From NCBI GenBank assembly GCA_963457665.1, contig OY735201.1, positions 31,457,323 to 31,521,322 on the forward strand: DNA of 64,000 bases, read 5' to 3'. Every line of letters starts with the position of its first letter. Within the stretch, counting starts at the first letter, position 1. Origin of the DNA: Thysanoteuthis rhombus (taxonomy: Eukaryota; Mollusca; Cephalopoda; Oegopsida; Thysanoteuthidae). The position numbers and the translations under genes were made by a program. Positions 1 to 12,018 of this stretch are shown one piece after another. A model generated the notes under the pieces. The model saw only the letters and a program-made list of their open reading frames with translations, was not told the origin of the DNA and ran no database searches.

Positions 1-179
1 GGGAAATATCGTCTAAATGCCTAGCTTCATAAAACCATCCACTGCAACTCTCCGTGCAGGGGTATCCCTCTCAATTACAAAAATGTGAATCTTTTAATTA
101 ATCCACAACCCTATCAAGCAATACTGGCCTCGAATCCAGATATTTTACAAAACCCAGAATTCTAATCCATGTGAATTAA

Positions 180-480
180 ATCAATTCTCATGTTCATCCT
201 GGAGACGAGTTATTCCGGTATACAAATTAGCAGCTCCTAGGGTGCAACCGTCTTCATTAAATTTGAACATGACATAATTGACCGTTTTAGAAAATGCCAA
301 ATTGACCTAATCTTAAATTGACCTTTACAGTTCAGAGTTCAGCATCACCTAACTTTATGTTTATCCCAAGGTTAAGTTACCCTTATACTCAGAATTGCAG
401 CCTTAACCTGTTCGATTTGGAAATGCTAAAATTGACCTTGACTCTAAATCGACTTTTATTGGTCACATGAGATCATTGCC
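180..480. repeat. Diverged satellite-like units, block 1
   Basis: About two diverged units share a recurring phrase: a GCAGC(T/C)-CTAGGGTGCA-like start, then an (A)AATTTGAA/GATTTGGAAATGC stretch, then repeated AAATTGACCT words and a downstream TTATG-TTCATCCC-AAGG word. The same phrase order recurs in the block at 3405-3925. The spacing between matching words is roughly 165 bases. No coding potential is seen. This is probably a low-copy satellite or the internal repeat of an old transposon. Confidence 0.55.
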
Positions 481-689
481 ATTTATACTATGTTCATCTG
501 TTTCAGGTATATACTGATTTTCAGATGGAAGTGTAAAACTGTTCAGAAGTTAGAAATAAAGAAAAAATAAATATTCTTCATCTTAGTAGTATTTGAGAAT
601 CAGGAGGATAAAGAATGTAGGCTTTGGTTTAATTGCCTCATAAAGCCCATGTTCATCTTGATGGCATTTATCAGAGTACAGAGATGCAC

Positions 690-1640
690 ATTAACCCTGC
701 CCCCTATGCACACACATGTGCAGTGTATGAAAGCAATAATGGTTTACTTCTCTGCACCAGGCATTCAAACTATGTCAGAACACTTTTGGTTTACCTGAGA
801 TCTATTTAGAGGCTACCACCAAGAATCCTTGTTCATTTCATGAATAGAAAAAGTCATCCGGCATATTAAGCGCGTCTGGAACAGCATCTCCGGTGATGTG
901 TTAATAAAGTTTATCCGCCTGAGATATAGGCATGGTTGGAGTGGAATTGTCGGAGTCACACTTAAACAAGACACCCTGGAAATATGGGTTCTCAGCTGTC
1001 ATGTGTGCAGTCAACTAATGGCGGAGTTGAAGATAAGAAATGACAGAGAGGATGACAGATTCCAGAAGACTCACAAGAGGGAATCACTTGCTTGTATGGA
1101 GAGAGGTAAGAGAGAGAAACTGAATCAGAGAGATTGCTAATTGCATCTGCCTTTCGATCCGAATGTACATGCAGGGGCAGCTTGTTACCATCACCAATGG
1201 TTTTCTTGCTCCCCCTATCAGGGGAAGTTGACAAAGCAATAAGCATGTCTGAAGTGCAGGTTACAAAATTTGCGAGGTCGTTACCTCAGGAATGCTGGAA
1301 TTCTATTGAAAAGAGAGTTACGGTCGTGGCTGCGATGAGAAAGGAAAGTCGTGTATGACACAGAACTGATTTTCTCATGCATTATTAGATGACAGGCCAC
1401 CCCCACCATCCACTAGAAATGAGGATTTCAAAGATGTCCTTTCTTATGAGCTAACATCCATCCCGAAAGCTCTCTCTGACGATTCTGGGAAAATGAGGAT
1501 CTGCAAGTCCAAGGCAGATTTTAAGAAGAAAATGAGGGTTGAGGTGTCTGTGAGAAATGCTGACCAGATGGACCATGCTATTCTAGATGGTTATGCAGTC
1601 CTATGGGTTGTCCCCAGGGCTCGAGAACCAAGAGGTCGAA
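690..1640 (+). pseudogene. Decayed middle part of a large cysteine-rich multicopy protein family
   Basis: Several short frames, in order on the + strand, match from memory one uncharacterised family with very many copies in invertebrate genomes. Near 770-815 a frame reads HSNYVRTLLVYLRSI and then a stop. Near 825-880 there is NPCSFHE followed by KKSSGILSAS, the remains of the family's 'DQ..EQ..N..GG' box. At about 965 comes KQDTLEIWVLSCHVCSQ, at 1181-1221 LVTITNGFLAPPI, at 1266-1321 KFARSLPQECWNSIEKRV, at 1351 VYDTELIFS, at 1432 DVLSYELTSIPKAL, and at 1493-1615 MRICKSKADFKKKMRVEVS then AILDGYAVLWVV. Stops and frameshifts separate these blocks, so it is not expressed as one protein. The function of the family is unknown; the AVLWVV part reminds me weakly of a PIN/FEN-like nuclease core, which is inference only. 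The match ends abruptly near 1620 in a purine-rich stretch. Confidence 0.75.
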
Positions 1641-1842
1641 AGGAAAGAGAGAAAAAAAAAGTAGAAAACGAAAATAGAAAATAAACAAAAAAAACTGTTT
1701 ATATCAGTGTGGTTTTTAATGATAATATTTTGGGTAGATGGGCAAAGAATACCACTGAGGTAAGGAGACCATGCTCCCCACAAACAGATAATTTGGTTTT
1801 TTTTTTATAGTTTTTGTTTCCCTTGAAGAAGAGACAATTTTC

Positions 1843-1863
1843 TTCTTCTTCTTCTTCTTCTTT
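1843..1863. repeat. (TTC)n microsatellite
   Basis: Seven TTC units in a row, preceded by a T-rich run. Confidence 0.9.
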
Positions 1864-1949
1864 AATTTTGTGCATAAGTGGCAAAGGAACCAAAGTTGAG
1901 CAAAAGATTGAGACTGAGCCATACACATATACTGTATTTAGCTGGACTG

Positions 1950-2115
1950 ATTAGGAGGCGGGTCAGCCAGATAACATGGGTCACCAAATCAGCTGGGGGA
2001 TAGATGGCTTCAAGCCTTTCCCAAGGGTATTAGTGCAAAGTGAACATAAACTGTCCTAAGTGGAGTTTGAACAGCGGTTACTCGCTCTATCGCTCTGCAG
2101 CTCCGGTTGGGGATA
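1950..2115 (-). repeat. tRNA-type SINE (family C), minus strand
   Basis: Read on the minus strand, the sequence starts with an A-box-like GCAGAGCGATAGAGCGAG, then a B-box-like GTTCAAACTCC, then a body that includes GTTCAC-TTTGCACTAATACCC. The same body occurs at 14485-14600, 31435-31575, 47605-47780, 53990-54200, 55895-56010 and 59110-59250. The layout (tRNA-like head, shared body) is that of a Pol III SINE. The copies are diverged and all appear inactive. Confidence 0.65.
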
Positions 2116-2636
2116 AAAAATAAATATTTGATTCCTTACGTCTTACACTTTCCTAAGATGATTCAACTTGATTATTTCTAAATCTTCTGATTTTGAATTA
2201 AAAAAACTTCTCGTAAACAAAAAAAATGTCTGAAAGTCAATGCCATGTTTTACATTATATTTACATTGTAAATAGAATTCCCTTAATGAAACCTAGGGAA
2301 ATTTTTTTCACAAAATCTAGAAAAGTACTTAGAGATATGTCAAAAATACACTGCCAGAAATTTCGGCCTTTATAAATTCTCTATTGGCTAAGCTTTTTTC
2401 CATGTGCCTCAAGCTTAATCAGAAAGCTCCAGAAACTTTTAGATAAGGAATTAGCTCTCATTGGAAACTGGGAACTTTCTTGATCCCTGGTTGTCCCATG
2501 ACTAGCATCAAGTCAAACCAACCAATTTCTTGTCAGTGACCAAATGGAGTTTTCCAAACAGCATTTGCAGCTGAGAGAATTACAGATGTTTATCTTGGTT
2601 CAACTGTCTTCTGACTCTCTAATTCCCCAACAGAAC
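2116..2636. other. No feature recognised
   Basis: AT-rich sequence between a SINE and the unexplained open frame. No similarity, repeat or regulatory element could be identified by eye. Confidence 0.5.
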
Positions 2637-2920
2637 CTAGTTCTCAACATCCAAGAGAATAATAAGCAACACACAGATTATAGTAGAAACTCTTCTGACT
2701 GAGGCCAAAGTTCCTGGAATATATCAGACCAAACTAGCCACTGAGGTATCAGCAGGTTGCATCACTGTAGCAAGGAAGGATCTAAAGACCATCCATGAGT
2801 TGGCAGTTGAAATCTTGGAGGCATGTTTCATAAGTGTCAAGGGAGTTCTCTCTGTAATGATGAACAAACTGTACAAGTACCAGTCAAAACATTCTGACAA
2901 GGAGGAAGGGGTTGATTAAT
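2637..2920 (+). CDS. Open frame of about 94 codons, product not recognised
   Basis: The frame is open from just after a TAG near 2633 to a TAA at about 2918. It has no ATG near the start, so it would be an internal exon or an element fragment, not a complete gene. Its composition is protein-like (many E, K, A and V) and unlike the A/T-driven short frames around it: it includes LLTEAKVPGIYQTKL, then ITVARKDLKTIHELAVEILE and VMMNKLYKYQSKHSDKEE. The terminal part is charged and helix-prone. I do not recognise the family. It lies 1 kb downstream of the cysteine-rich family fragment and could belong to the same old element, but nothing proves this. Confidence 0.3.
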
Positions 2921-3404
2921 AACAATTATTGAGCCTTGATTTTCAATACAAACTCAAATATATTGAGTAAGTTGGGCAAAAATTACACTAACAGCCTAGA
3001 GAAAGGATTGTTCTCTGTTAGTACCTCATAAAAGCATAGTGTATGTGATGGTGTCAGGAGATATGGTTATTTTTCATTTGTTGGATGTTTATTACTTCTG
3101 CTCCTAATTGATAAAAATCTTGAGTGACAATAACTTGATGTTTGGGTTTGAGGTATTCAGAACATATCTTTTTGCAAGCCTATATCATTATAACATATTT
3201 CTTGAAAATGAAATATCGAGATTGCTATAGGAACAAAATTTATGTTTATATTGCCTAAAATCAATTTATGTTCATAATAGATAGGGTATTTAGCATTGCC
3301 CCATGGGGAAAAAATGGTAACCAATACCTAAAGGCCGCAAAGTAAATTCTTATGCAGAGCTTCTCAAGATAAGGATTGCGATCTTTCAAATGGTTTGAAA
3401 ATGT

Positions 3405-3925
3405 TAAAAAAGACCGTTTTGGAAAATACCAAATTTGACTGAACTTTAAGTGGCTTACAAAGTTCAGAGCCACTTATCCTGAGTTCATCCTGTGCTCAAA
3501 TTACCAGTGCACACAATTTTGCAGCTCATAGGGTGCAGTCATCTGTTAGATTTGAAAATGCCTGCCAAAATTGACCTCACTTTCACTTTGAGAGGTCACC
3601 AGAGGGAAGTTCTGTTTATCAAAAGTTTATCTTTGTACACAAATTTGCATCCTTTAGGGTGCAGCCATCTCTGTTAGATTTGAAAATGCACAAATTGACC
3701 TGGCCCCACCAAAATTGACATGTCCTTAAATTGACCTTTGAAGGTCAGCATTATCTATCCTCTTTTCATTCAAGGGTGAAGTTATCCTGGTACAAAAATT
3801 TGCAGCCTTTAGTGCACAGCTGTTAGATTAGAAAATGCCAAATCTGACCTGATCTCAAATTGACACTTAGAGATCATCAGCACATACCCAATCCTCATTC
3901 TTAAGCCAAGTTGCCCTTATGAGTA
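3405..3925. repeat. Diverged satellite-like tandem units, block 2
   Basis: Three tandem units carry the same phrases as the block at 180-480. The word (T/C)A(T/G)AGGGTGCAG-CATCTGTTAGATTTGAAAATGC occurs near 3525 and 3650 and in shortened form near 3805. Each is followed by AAATTGACCT words and a 'CAGCAT-ATC' word. Unit spacing is about 125-155 bases. Confidence 0.65.
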
Positions 3926-4368
3926 AAAAAAACCTGAGTAAATAAACTTGTGTAAGTGACTTAATTACCAACATATGTCACTGTGTCACTGTTATTCATG
4001 CATGACATTACTTGTTTTTAGTTTGGTAATTATCATTGTTGTTATATATGGAAATAAAGTCAAAACTCAATAGTAGGAGTTTAACAAAAGGTTGGGAAAA
4101 GGATTTTGTGTGAGATATCAAGGCAATAGAGTAGACCGAATGAATCTAAGATGAAATATAGGCTTTGGTTATGGAGTCAATCCATATCATTGTCAGCCAT
4201 TTTAAGTTCACTGCTGACCAAAGACCTTCTATATATCCTTACTTACAAGTACCTCTATTTTCATTCTGTTTTGATTGTTTACTTTGAACGACTGTATTGA
4301 GTGGAGGTTTATATTGACAATTATTGTTTTTAGCATGCATCCCTATCACATCTGTTCTTAACGAGCAT

Positions 4369-4488
4369 TTTTAAAAAAATTTGATGTACTGTAATTTTTA
4401 CGTTGAAATGATTTAAAAAAAAATTCAGTATGCTGTTAAAATGATTTTTTAAAAGTTTGATGTACTGTTATTTTCACATTAAAATCAT
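4369..4488. repeat. Three-unit AT-rich minisatellite
   Basis: Three imperfect units repeat the order TTTTAAAAAAATT, GATGTACTGT(T)A, then TTAAAATGAT, at about 4369, 4413 and 4446. The middle unit is shorter. There is no coding content. Confidence 0.5.
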
Positions 4489-5579
4489 TTTGAGAACAAG
4501 ATGTTTTAGTTATGTGTGCAAAAAAATAATCTGAATAAAATAAACTTTCGTTTCGTTAGCATTTACTTGCTTTACAAGCTTAAAAGAATGTGAAGACGTT
4601 TATACAATTAATTAAACTGTAGCAAGTTCACCAAATAATATACAAGAGATATCATTGTCAAATCATTCTTTTCTGTTGTAAGCAGTGAGATTAAATAAGG
4701 AGTTTAATGATAGAAAGAATATTTCCATTTTGCGCAGAGCTCTATTGACAGGAAATCTCAGAATTTCTTGTAACGGTAGCAATTTCTTTAGTCAGTAAAC
4801 ATACCTCTTGACATAAAGAGCCTCACTATGGCTCGGCTCTATCAAAAACTGTCAACATAGGTTTGTTTAGTTTTCAGCTGAGTTTGTTTGACTATATATG
4901 TATGCAGGATCGGTTCATCATTTAGGTCTTGTTAGACGTCAGCCTAAGGGCACAAAAGTCTTCAGGGAGCTCCAAACCAAAAAAGAAGTACAATATTTAC
5001 TTACTTAGTCAGCATTATTATACCAATTTTTGATTTCAAATCCGATGAAAGGCTCTCCCATCAAAAGGCATCTGGTGGAAAGCATAAACTTTTGAGAACG
5101 AATATGCTGGAAGGCTACAATTGAATTGCACAGTTTTTGCTTCACATGATTTTTATAGAAGTTTTTCTCTTTCTCTCTCAACACTGGCTGTCCATACGTG
5201 TGAAGTGTTTCACACCAGCAAGCTTGAGGGAGACTAATTACTTTATTCAATCAAACTCCCAGCGTGAGACAAGATGATATTTGCGATTAGAGACTTTACC
5301 ACATTCCACTTTTGAAATTTGTGAAATCTCAGAGTGACAATGCCATTTGATCAGAGTGGAGAAGGGACCATGAAGGAAAATTCAAAAGAACTTGTGCCAG
5401 TCGTATGTGGACATTTTTTGGCAGAAATATCAGTTAACAGCAAAAATTTTTGAAAGGGAGAACCTAGTTCCACGCTGAAGAGAGTAGGGAAGGGGTAAGC
5501 GGTTTCAGCATTGTTTTAGACGAGGACCTACACTGGCAGTTGAGATTCACTTCAGTCGAATATTCGAAAAAAAAATTTG
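4489..5579. other. No feature recognised
   Basis: AT-rich unique-looking sequence. The only frames longer than 60 codons (for example 5005-5250 minus) show no family signature and look like chance. Confidence 0.5.
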
Positions 5580-8302
5580 GATAAAATTGATTTTTGCAGA
5601 TAATTCACAAACCTTATGGAATTTTTTTATTCAGAAAATATTCAATATGTTTCTATTCAATGAAATCTTTGTTAGCTTTGAAGAGGTGTCAGTCTTGGAG
5701 GTTTTACAAGGAGGGGGTATCTTTTTACAACATAGCTATAATGCTGAACTGAACTCTTACTTTCTGTCAGTAATTTTATTCATTCATTCGCTATTATTTT
5801 TTAATTTGTTTTTATTATGCTTTCTGGCACAATGTAAGGGAGGTGGTACCAATTATAAATTGTGAGGTTTCACTGTCTTGTTCACTCAAGGTTACACCAA
5901 ACTGTGCATAAATGAAAAGAAATAAGAAAATTAATGAATGAAAACTAGAAATTGATACATGTAGATTATACTGTTATTGCTTTGAATGAATTAAATTGTT
6001 TCAATTTTTGGTCCATTTTCAAGATTGAGTGAATGAGGGTGTGACACTTTACAATCAGTATCACCTTCCCTACATCGTGCCTGTTTTCATTTGTTACTTT
6101 CTTTCTTACCATAAAGAATTCAACGCGTTGTAAAGGTGAATACATTTTCAATTGTTAATCAGATTTGGATAATCGAAAATGTCTTTGTATGAACCATATC
6201 AATCATCATCAAGAATAGAAAATTTTCCCCAACCTAACCACCCCTGGGATACTACGACTCCAATAGAGTTTTTAGTTGGAGTTTCAATTTACAATGTAAG
6301 TTTATGTTAAATCGGTTCCTTACTTAGCATCCAGCAGTGTCCATCCTCATTTTTTTAGAAGCAATTTTTGTTTTTGTGTGATAATATTCATTGTTTCATG
6401 TGATTATGGCCAAAAGGTGAGAGGAGTAATTTAAACATTGATCACCACTTTCATCAAAATTTTTTCAATGATCATCCCCAACATGGCATGCTACTAAAAG
6501 ACTTTAGTCATGTAACGGTTTTCATTGAGTGACTAACCAGATTTGTTTTGTACGTATCTTAATTTCACGTGTTCATTATTTTCTATTTCTATACTACAAA
6601 GTACTAATGGGTATATGTATGTATGTTTGTACTCAAAATTCCAAGAACTACGCATCACAGAACAAAAACAAAGGCATATCCAAAATCAGCGGAGTCAAAT
6701 AACCTACACCACACATCTTTAGGATGGATTTTGCAGAAAATATTAATCGATTTCTACGGGGTCTGCTTCCACTCTCTTAGGAAACAATTTTTTATTTCAT
6801 TTAGGACTTCCTAAAAAACTATTAGAGTTAGATGCATTTTTTGGCAGTATCAGCAGGTCTCAAATTAACCACAGCACACATCTTTAGGACAAATTTTGCA
6901 AATAAAGAAAAGAAAGAAGGGCTCTGTATTTATGCTTGAAGAAAACAAGTAGAAAAATTTTACTTTATATTCCTTCTCTTCTAAAACAATCAGACTTATA
7001 TCCATATCATGAAACTATGAATATTTTGCATCAGCATCACAGGGGAGAAGTTTTTTAATCATTTATCTTAACTTACACAGATTTAGGTGGGAGATGAATG
7101 GTTTTTAAAAAGAAATTCTTTTTGTCAGTAATTCATAGTTTCCAAGTCATGATAGTTTAGTAGCTGAGTGGTTAGAGCCTTGGAAAATAGAATCGGTGGA
7201 CTATGTTCAAACTCAAACAGAGAAAGTTCTATTTTTCCCTTCATTTTTATATACTTTCAAACTATTTGATCATCAAACCTCATGGAAATCGGTCAGTTTT
7301 GGTTAAATGATTTTTGCAGATTTTAGAGGGGGGGGGGACTAAGAATGTGGATTTTTTTTTCTCTTACTGATGCAATTATTGCTAAGTCTATACAAGATTT
7401 TTCTTTCAATGTCACGTGTTCTCAATTCATTAGTCCTTCAAACTTTCTGGAAATTTGTCAGTTTTGAGGGAAACATTTAAAGGTTTTATAAGAGGTGGCT
7501 TATTTATACAATGTAGCTACAATGCTAAACTGCGTTTGCCATAGGTGATTATGATTGTGAATTTAGAGAGAGAGAAATTCACATCTATAGTCCTCATGCC
7601 AGTTTATCCGAGGTTGCATGCTGGCCAGCACAGGTCTGCATTCGAGTATCCTCTGACCCAACCAATGAGGGACCACAGAGGAGAAACAAAGGCATATCAC
7701 AAATCAGTAGGTTAGAATTTACCTGCAGCACACATTTTAAGGCCAAATTTTATGAAAAATAAACTGTCGCATCTGCGTTCATGCTTACATAAGAAGAAAA
7801 AAAAATTTATTGCCAAAGAAATCAGCGAAAGCAACACTCTTTAGAAATACGGTCAATACAATTGGCGCACTAAGTTCAGAAACCCAACGTAGCCATGATG
7901 CTAAATTGCATCCTTCCTTTCGATTTGTCATAGATGACCATGGACATGAATTTATTTTTTTGTAAGAAAGTATGGCAGAATTTTTCAAGGGAACTAACCC
8001 TAAACTGACAATAAAACTTGTTCTTTCAGAGCAAAAACACTACCCTTACCCCTAACCCTAATCCAAACCTAAACAAAATAAAACACGGGTACTATTTAAA
8101 TCCAATCGTAGTTTGCATATCAGAATGGACTGACACTAAGGATGATCGAAAGAAAAATTAATCTCAAAGGTTTGTGAGGGGTATGTGTATGGTCCTGGAG
8201 CTTTTATCAAATCTCTATAAAATATCATTTGCTCCCCCAGTGTTGTCAGATTTAGAGGTTTTTTTTTCCCCAGGCAACAACGGGCACATCAGCTAGTTAG
8301 TC
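5580..8302. repeat. Old dispersed repeat with recurring internal blocks, possible Helitron-like end
   Basis: Related phrases recur several times. 'AACAAAGGCATATC-AAATCAG' followed by 'CAC(A)CATCTTTAGGA' occurs near 6670 and 7690, and a variant near 6860. 'GTAGCTACAATGCTAAACTGC' occurs near 7512, with variants near 5735 and 7890. A strip beginning GATTTTTGCAGAT occurs near 5590 and 7310. The block ends near 8278-8300 with CAACGGGCACATCAGCTAGTT. That end resembles the CTAG-type 3' end common to Helitron-like elements in many animals; this assignment is from memory and weak. The region is best read as one or several overlapping old copies of one element. No transposase or helicase similarity is visible. 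Confidence 0.4.
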
Positions 8303-9119
8303 AATATAACAATGGTGATAAATATGAATGAATGAGAGAAAAATGACGAACCTCGGCACTTCTTTATATCTGGTCTTGGTACAACTTACTGAAAGTTATC
8401 CGGATTAGAAACCACATGAGGTCACGCAGATATGCGATCTGTCGAAAATTGAAAGTGAAGCAGTAACAGTATAACATATGCATTTACTTCTGTTTTTCTT
8501 GCATGAATTCCCTTATTTCTTCTTATTTGTGTAGCATTTTTAACAGAGTGTGAGCAGCGGTGAAATTCTCACTCTCACACCTGCAACATGATGTCAGCAG
8601 AATTTGAATCAGGACCACCATCACTAAGCCGTTCCCTGGTTTCAATCAGACAGATCAGAGGCAAGGCATATAAGAAAGTTTTATCTACACAGTTATCAAA
8701 TAAATATGATTGGGTTTTTTTTCCCCTCCCCTTCTCCCTTCTTTAGTAACTCACTTTCACATAGCTTATGATGCCTAAGCTATATAAGACAGCTCAAGAA
8801 ATTAGAGAAGTTGATAATTATTTTGATACTGTAAAAAACATGTAACTATTTTCACAGACCAGAAATTTTACGAGATCAAGTTTCAATGTATTGAGCTTTT
8901 TTGTATGTGGTTGGCTTGGAAAATACGAACTAGCTTGAAAATAATTGCAAATTAATTGATGAAATCAATCCCGATTGTATTTTTTTTTTTCTAAATCGGA
9001 GGTCAGATATTTTTCAGCCAAATGAATAAAATTCTGACAAATTAGTATTTTTATTTCCAGCATTTAAACTAAAACAAGTTTTCAAATGTGATTAATGTGA
9101 AATTTTAATAAAGACATAA
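8303..9119. other. No feature recognised
   Basis: AT-rich sequence with no recognised similarity, lying between the old dispersed repeat and the left arm of the fold-back element. Confidence 0.5.
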
Positions 9120-9121
9120 TA

Positions 9122-10947
9122 GTGAGGGAGCAAATGTCACAAAATATCAGTCCGTGGGATTTTGAATCAAAGAAGAGGAAAGGCCATGAGAACACATTGT
9201 TAGTATGGTTTACTAACATAGACTAACAGATGTTTTGGCTGAATTTGTAGTGTAAGGTTACTGACGTCATTAGTCCAAGATGATCACCGCTATGGAGACT
9301 CACTCAGATGTTCATCAATATTGTTTGCTTTTTAAAATTTGCAATGGAAGTAATTAGTTTGACATAAAAAAAGAAACAAGAAAGATTAATAGGTATCTTT
9401 TCATTGTGATTGCGCCAGAGGTGAGGTTGCTCTTATCAAATGTATTGGTCACAGAGCGGGCTCAGTATCTCTGAAACTATTAAAAATAGAAGCAAGCTGT
9501 TTTCACCATTCAATAACAAGTGTTTTAGAGATTTATTTAGATTATAAGACAGGGTCACACATACCCCAGCTGGTTTTCCATGTTTCTTTAAAGCTTAATA
9601 ACTCAGAAAAGTTGAGAGCATTATTAAGCCCTCGTGCTCTCAGGCTGCAATATTACTTTCACTAAAAAAGGGAACTCTCCTTTCAGCAAAGTCTCCAAAA
9701 ACTTCTGATAAAAACATCCTGGATTCTTGATGATGGATAATTGATTGAGAGGTTCATTTGTTAAGTCTACTCACCTTGAACAAAGATTTCAAACAGCAGT
9801 CTACTCCGTAGTTACAAATTCACCAAAAAAGACATTCAAAGCAAAGATCTTCCCCAAACAAGATCAGTTCTAGCACCATACATTTCGAGAGCTCATTACC
9901 AGGAGGAGGAGGAGTGGAACCATGCTGATCAACTGCATCCAAATTTGCCAGACCCATCTCATTTTGGATGGAAGATGACAGAGCACGATTACACTTCAGT
10001 TATGCGTGTGCTTCCCTGTGCATCAGAATCAGGCATTCGGTTAGAAAGACGCTCCTGTCTTACAGATGATACGTTCTGCATTGCAAATGTCAAGTTCAAT
10101 TGCTGAGATGTACAGAAATGTGTCAACGTGGTGGTGGTGACGAAGAGCTATGTAATAACAAATAGAGTTGATGGTGAAACTGACATCTAGAACTACGATA
10201 ATCAGTTTTAAAACATCAAGTGCTTTCTTTAAATACCAACACGTTCCAGTTTAACACATATCATATTCCAATGTGTGAATTTAAAATCCCCATATTTGAC
10301 AATCCACTAATCGAGGGTGTGCCATGCAATTTAGAAGATGAGAGCTTATATCTTGAAAATGATAAGAAATACTTGTCACAAAACCTCACTAAAAGTGAGG
10401 ATATAATGCTCCCTCACTTCATTATAAATCTTGAAATAATGGGCTATCAATTGATGAAAACCCCATGTTTCTATCTTCATTGGTTTCTGAGTTATTAAGC
10501 TTCAAAAAGCATGACGGATAGGCCAGGGCTGACCCTGTCATGTTGCTTCTAAAAATCTAAATGAATCTTCAAAATACACGTAATTGAAGTAGTGAAAACT
10601 GCATGCTTCTATGTTTAATAGTTTCTGAGAGATAGGGCCCGCGCTGTGACCAATACATGTGATAAGAGCAATGAAAAAATACCTATTAATCTTTCTTGTT
10701 TCTTTTTTTTTGCTGAACAAATTACTCCCCATGCAAATTTAAAAAAAACAAACTAGTTATTAATAAAAATCTGAATGAGTCTCAATTGTGGTGACCATCT
10801 TGAACTGATGACATAAGACACCTTATGTAACAAATTCAGCCAAAACACCTGGTAGTCCATATTAGTAGACTATAATAACACTATATTTCCAATAGTTATT
10901 CCTCTTCTTTGATCCACAATCCCACAGGATGATATCTGCTCCCTTAC
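9122..10947. mobile_element. Fold-back element with ~490-bp terminal inverted repeats
   Basis: The left arm (about 9122-9612) and right arm (about 10473-10947) are inverted copies of each other. Outer ends read GTGAGGGAGCA on the left and, reverse complemented, GTAAGGGAGCA on the right. Further matching blocks in order are GATCAAAGAAGAGGAA, TGTTTTGGCTGAATTTGT, AAGAAACAAGAAAGATTAAT and AAGCTTAATAACTCAGAAA. Both ends are next to TA (9120-9121 and 10948-10949), which fits a TA target duplication. The 0.86-kb interior carries the C-terminal end of the cysteine-rich protein family. No transposase of its own is visible, so it is either non-autonomous or carries only the remains of its gene. The arms are clearly diverged, so the insertion is old. 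Confidence 0.75.
9778..10162 (+). pseudogene. C-terminal part of the cysteine-rich multicopy protein family
   Basis: Three frames run in order. EQRFQTAVYSVV starts at 9778. From 9888 to 9977 an open stretch runs from RAHYQEEEEWN to PDPSHFGWKM. From 10082 to 10153 comes a cysteine-rich tail: CKCQVQLLRCTEMC, then QRGGGDEELCNN, and a TAG stop at 10160. In the family as I recall it, the C-terminus has the same order: a (R)FVV-Y block, a RA-YQ block, P-P-(D)FGW, then a CxC / C-x-C-T-x-x-C tail ending in GGGDEE-C. At least two frameshifts separate the blocks. The CxC tail suggests zinc or DNA binding (similar to TSO1/tesmin CXC repeats), which is inference. It sits wholly inside the fold-back element at 9122-10947. 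Confidence 0.75.
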
Positions 10948-10982
10948 TAAAGATAGTATTTAACTGCAACTTTCCATTTTAT

Positions 10983-11226
10983 ACAATATGGGTTATAAAC
11001 CAGTCAATTATTCTCTTCACAATATGGATTATAACTTAGTCAATTATCTTTTTCACAATATGGGTTATGAACTAGTCTATTTTTCTCACAATATGGATTA
11101 TAAACTAGACTTATTCTCTTCACAATATGGGTTATAAACCAGTCAATCACTTTTTTTTCCACAATATGGGTTATAAACTAGTAAAATCTTTTCATCACAA
11201 TATTTGTTATAAACTAGTTAATTATT
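10983..11226. repeat. ~35-bp minisatellite, seven units
   Basis: Seven tandem units begin ACAATATGG(G/A)TTATAAAC and continue with (C/T)AGT(C)AATTATT-CTTTC. Unit lengths vary from about 33 to 39 bases and the last unit is most diverged. The array starts about 35 bases outside the right end of the fold-back element. Confidence 0.9.
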
Positions 11227-12018
11227 TTAATTAATATTGACAAATACATCAAAAAAGATTGCTCTCTTGTCTATTTACAAAAATAGTGAGGTGTCTTCAT
11301 TTACAAGTTAGCAATCTTAAATCAATTCTGCTTTTATAAGATGAAAATAAGCATTTCATCAATTTACAATACCAATAAATATCTCAAGTATGTTGGTTCA
11401 CTATCAAGCAAGATGATTGAATGAATGAATAAAATAGATCAGTACCAAATGCTCTTACTGTGGTTGTGAGTTAGAAATCCTAGAGTTATCTTGATGCTTA
11501 AATATTTAATGATTAAGATATATCAAAATTATTAACCTCCATTTCCAAAGATAACTTTCATTGTGGACTAATCTTATTAGATCTAGTATAACTTTAAAAG
11601 AATGAAAAGTATGTAAATGTCATAAAAACAACAAAAATCTGATGGAATGATTTTATTCATTAAGATACACCTCACTTTGAAGTTTATTAAATGTGCCTTG
11701 TCAGTAGGGAACCAGAATGGTAGGTGTGAGGACTTGAATATATTTCTCATGTGCCTCAAATCACTTCAGTAGGTCACTTCATACAATTTTGCAACTGTTT
11801 TCAATTAATATGCTTCTATAGATGCCATATGATAGGTTTATGAAATTTTCACAACGGAAAATGATGCCAATCTTATTAGAAGTTATAGTAATGAAATAAA
11901 TTTCAAGAGTATATTTTTAATTATTGAGAGAATATTTTGAATCAATTGAATAATTCACTTATCGGAACAAATTTTATTAGGAAAACATTTTCCTCATTAA
12001 TCATACGTATCTATCATA
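11227..12018. other. No feature recognised
   Basis: AT-rich, unique-looking sequence without repeats that I could match elsewhere in the window. Confidence 0.5.

Noticed and set aside
9896..9915. Short (AGG)n run as a microsatellite feature
   Set aside because: It is inside the decayed coding block and only five units long.
10983..11226. CRISPR-like array
   Set aside because: Units are contiguous without spacers and diverged, and the genome is eukaryotic.
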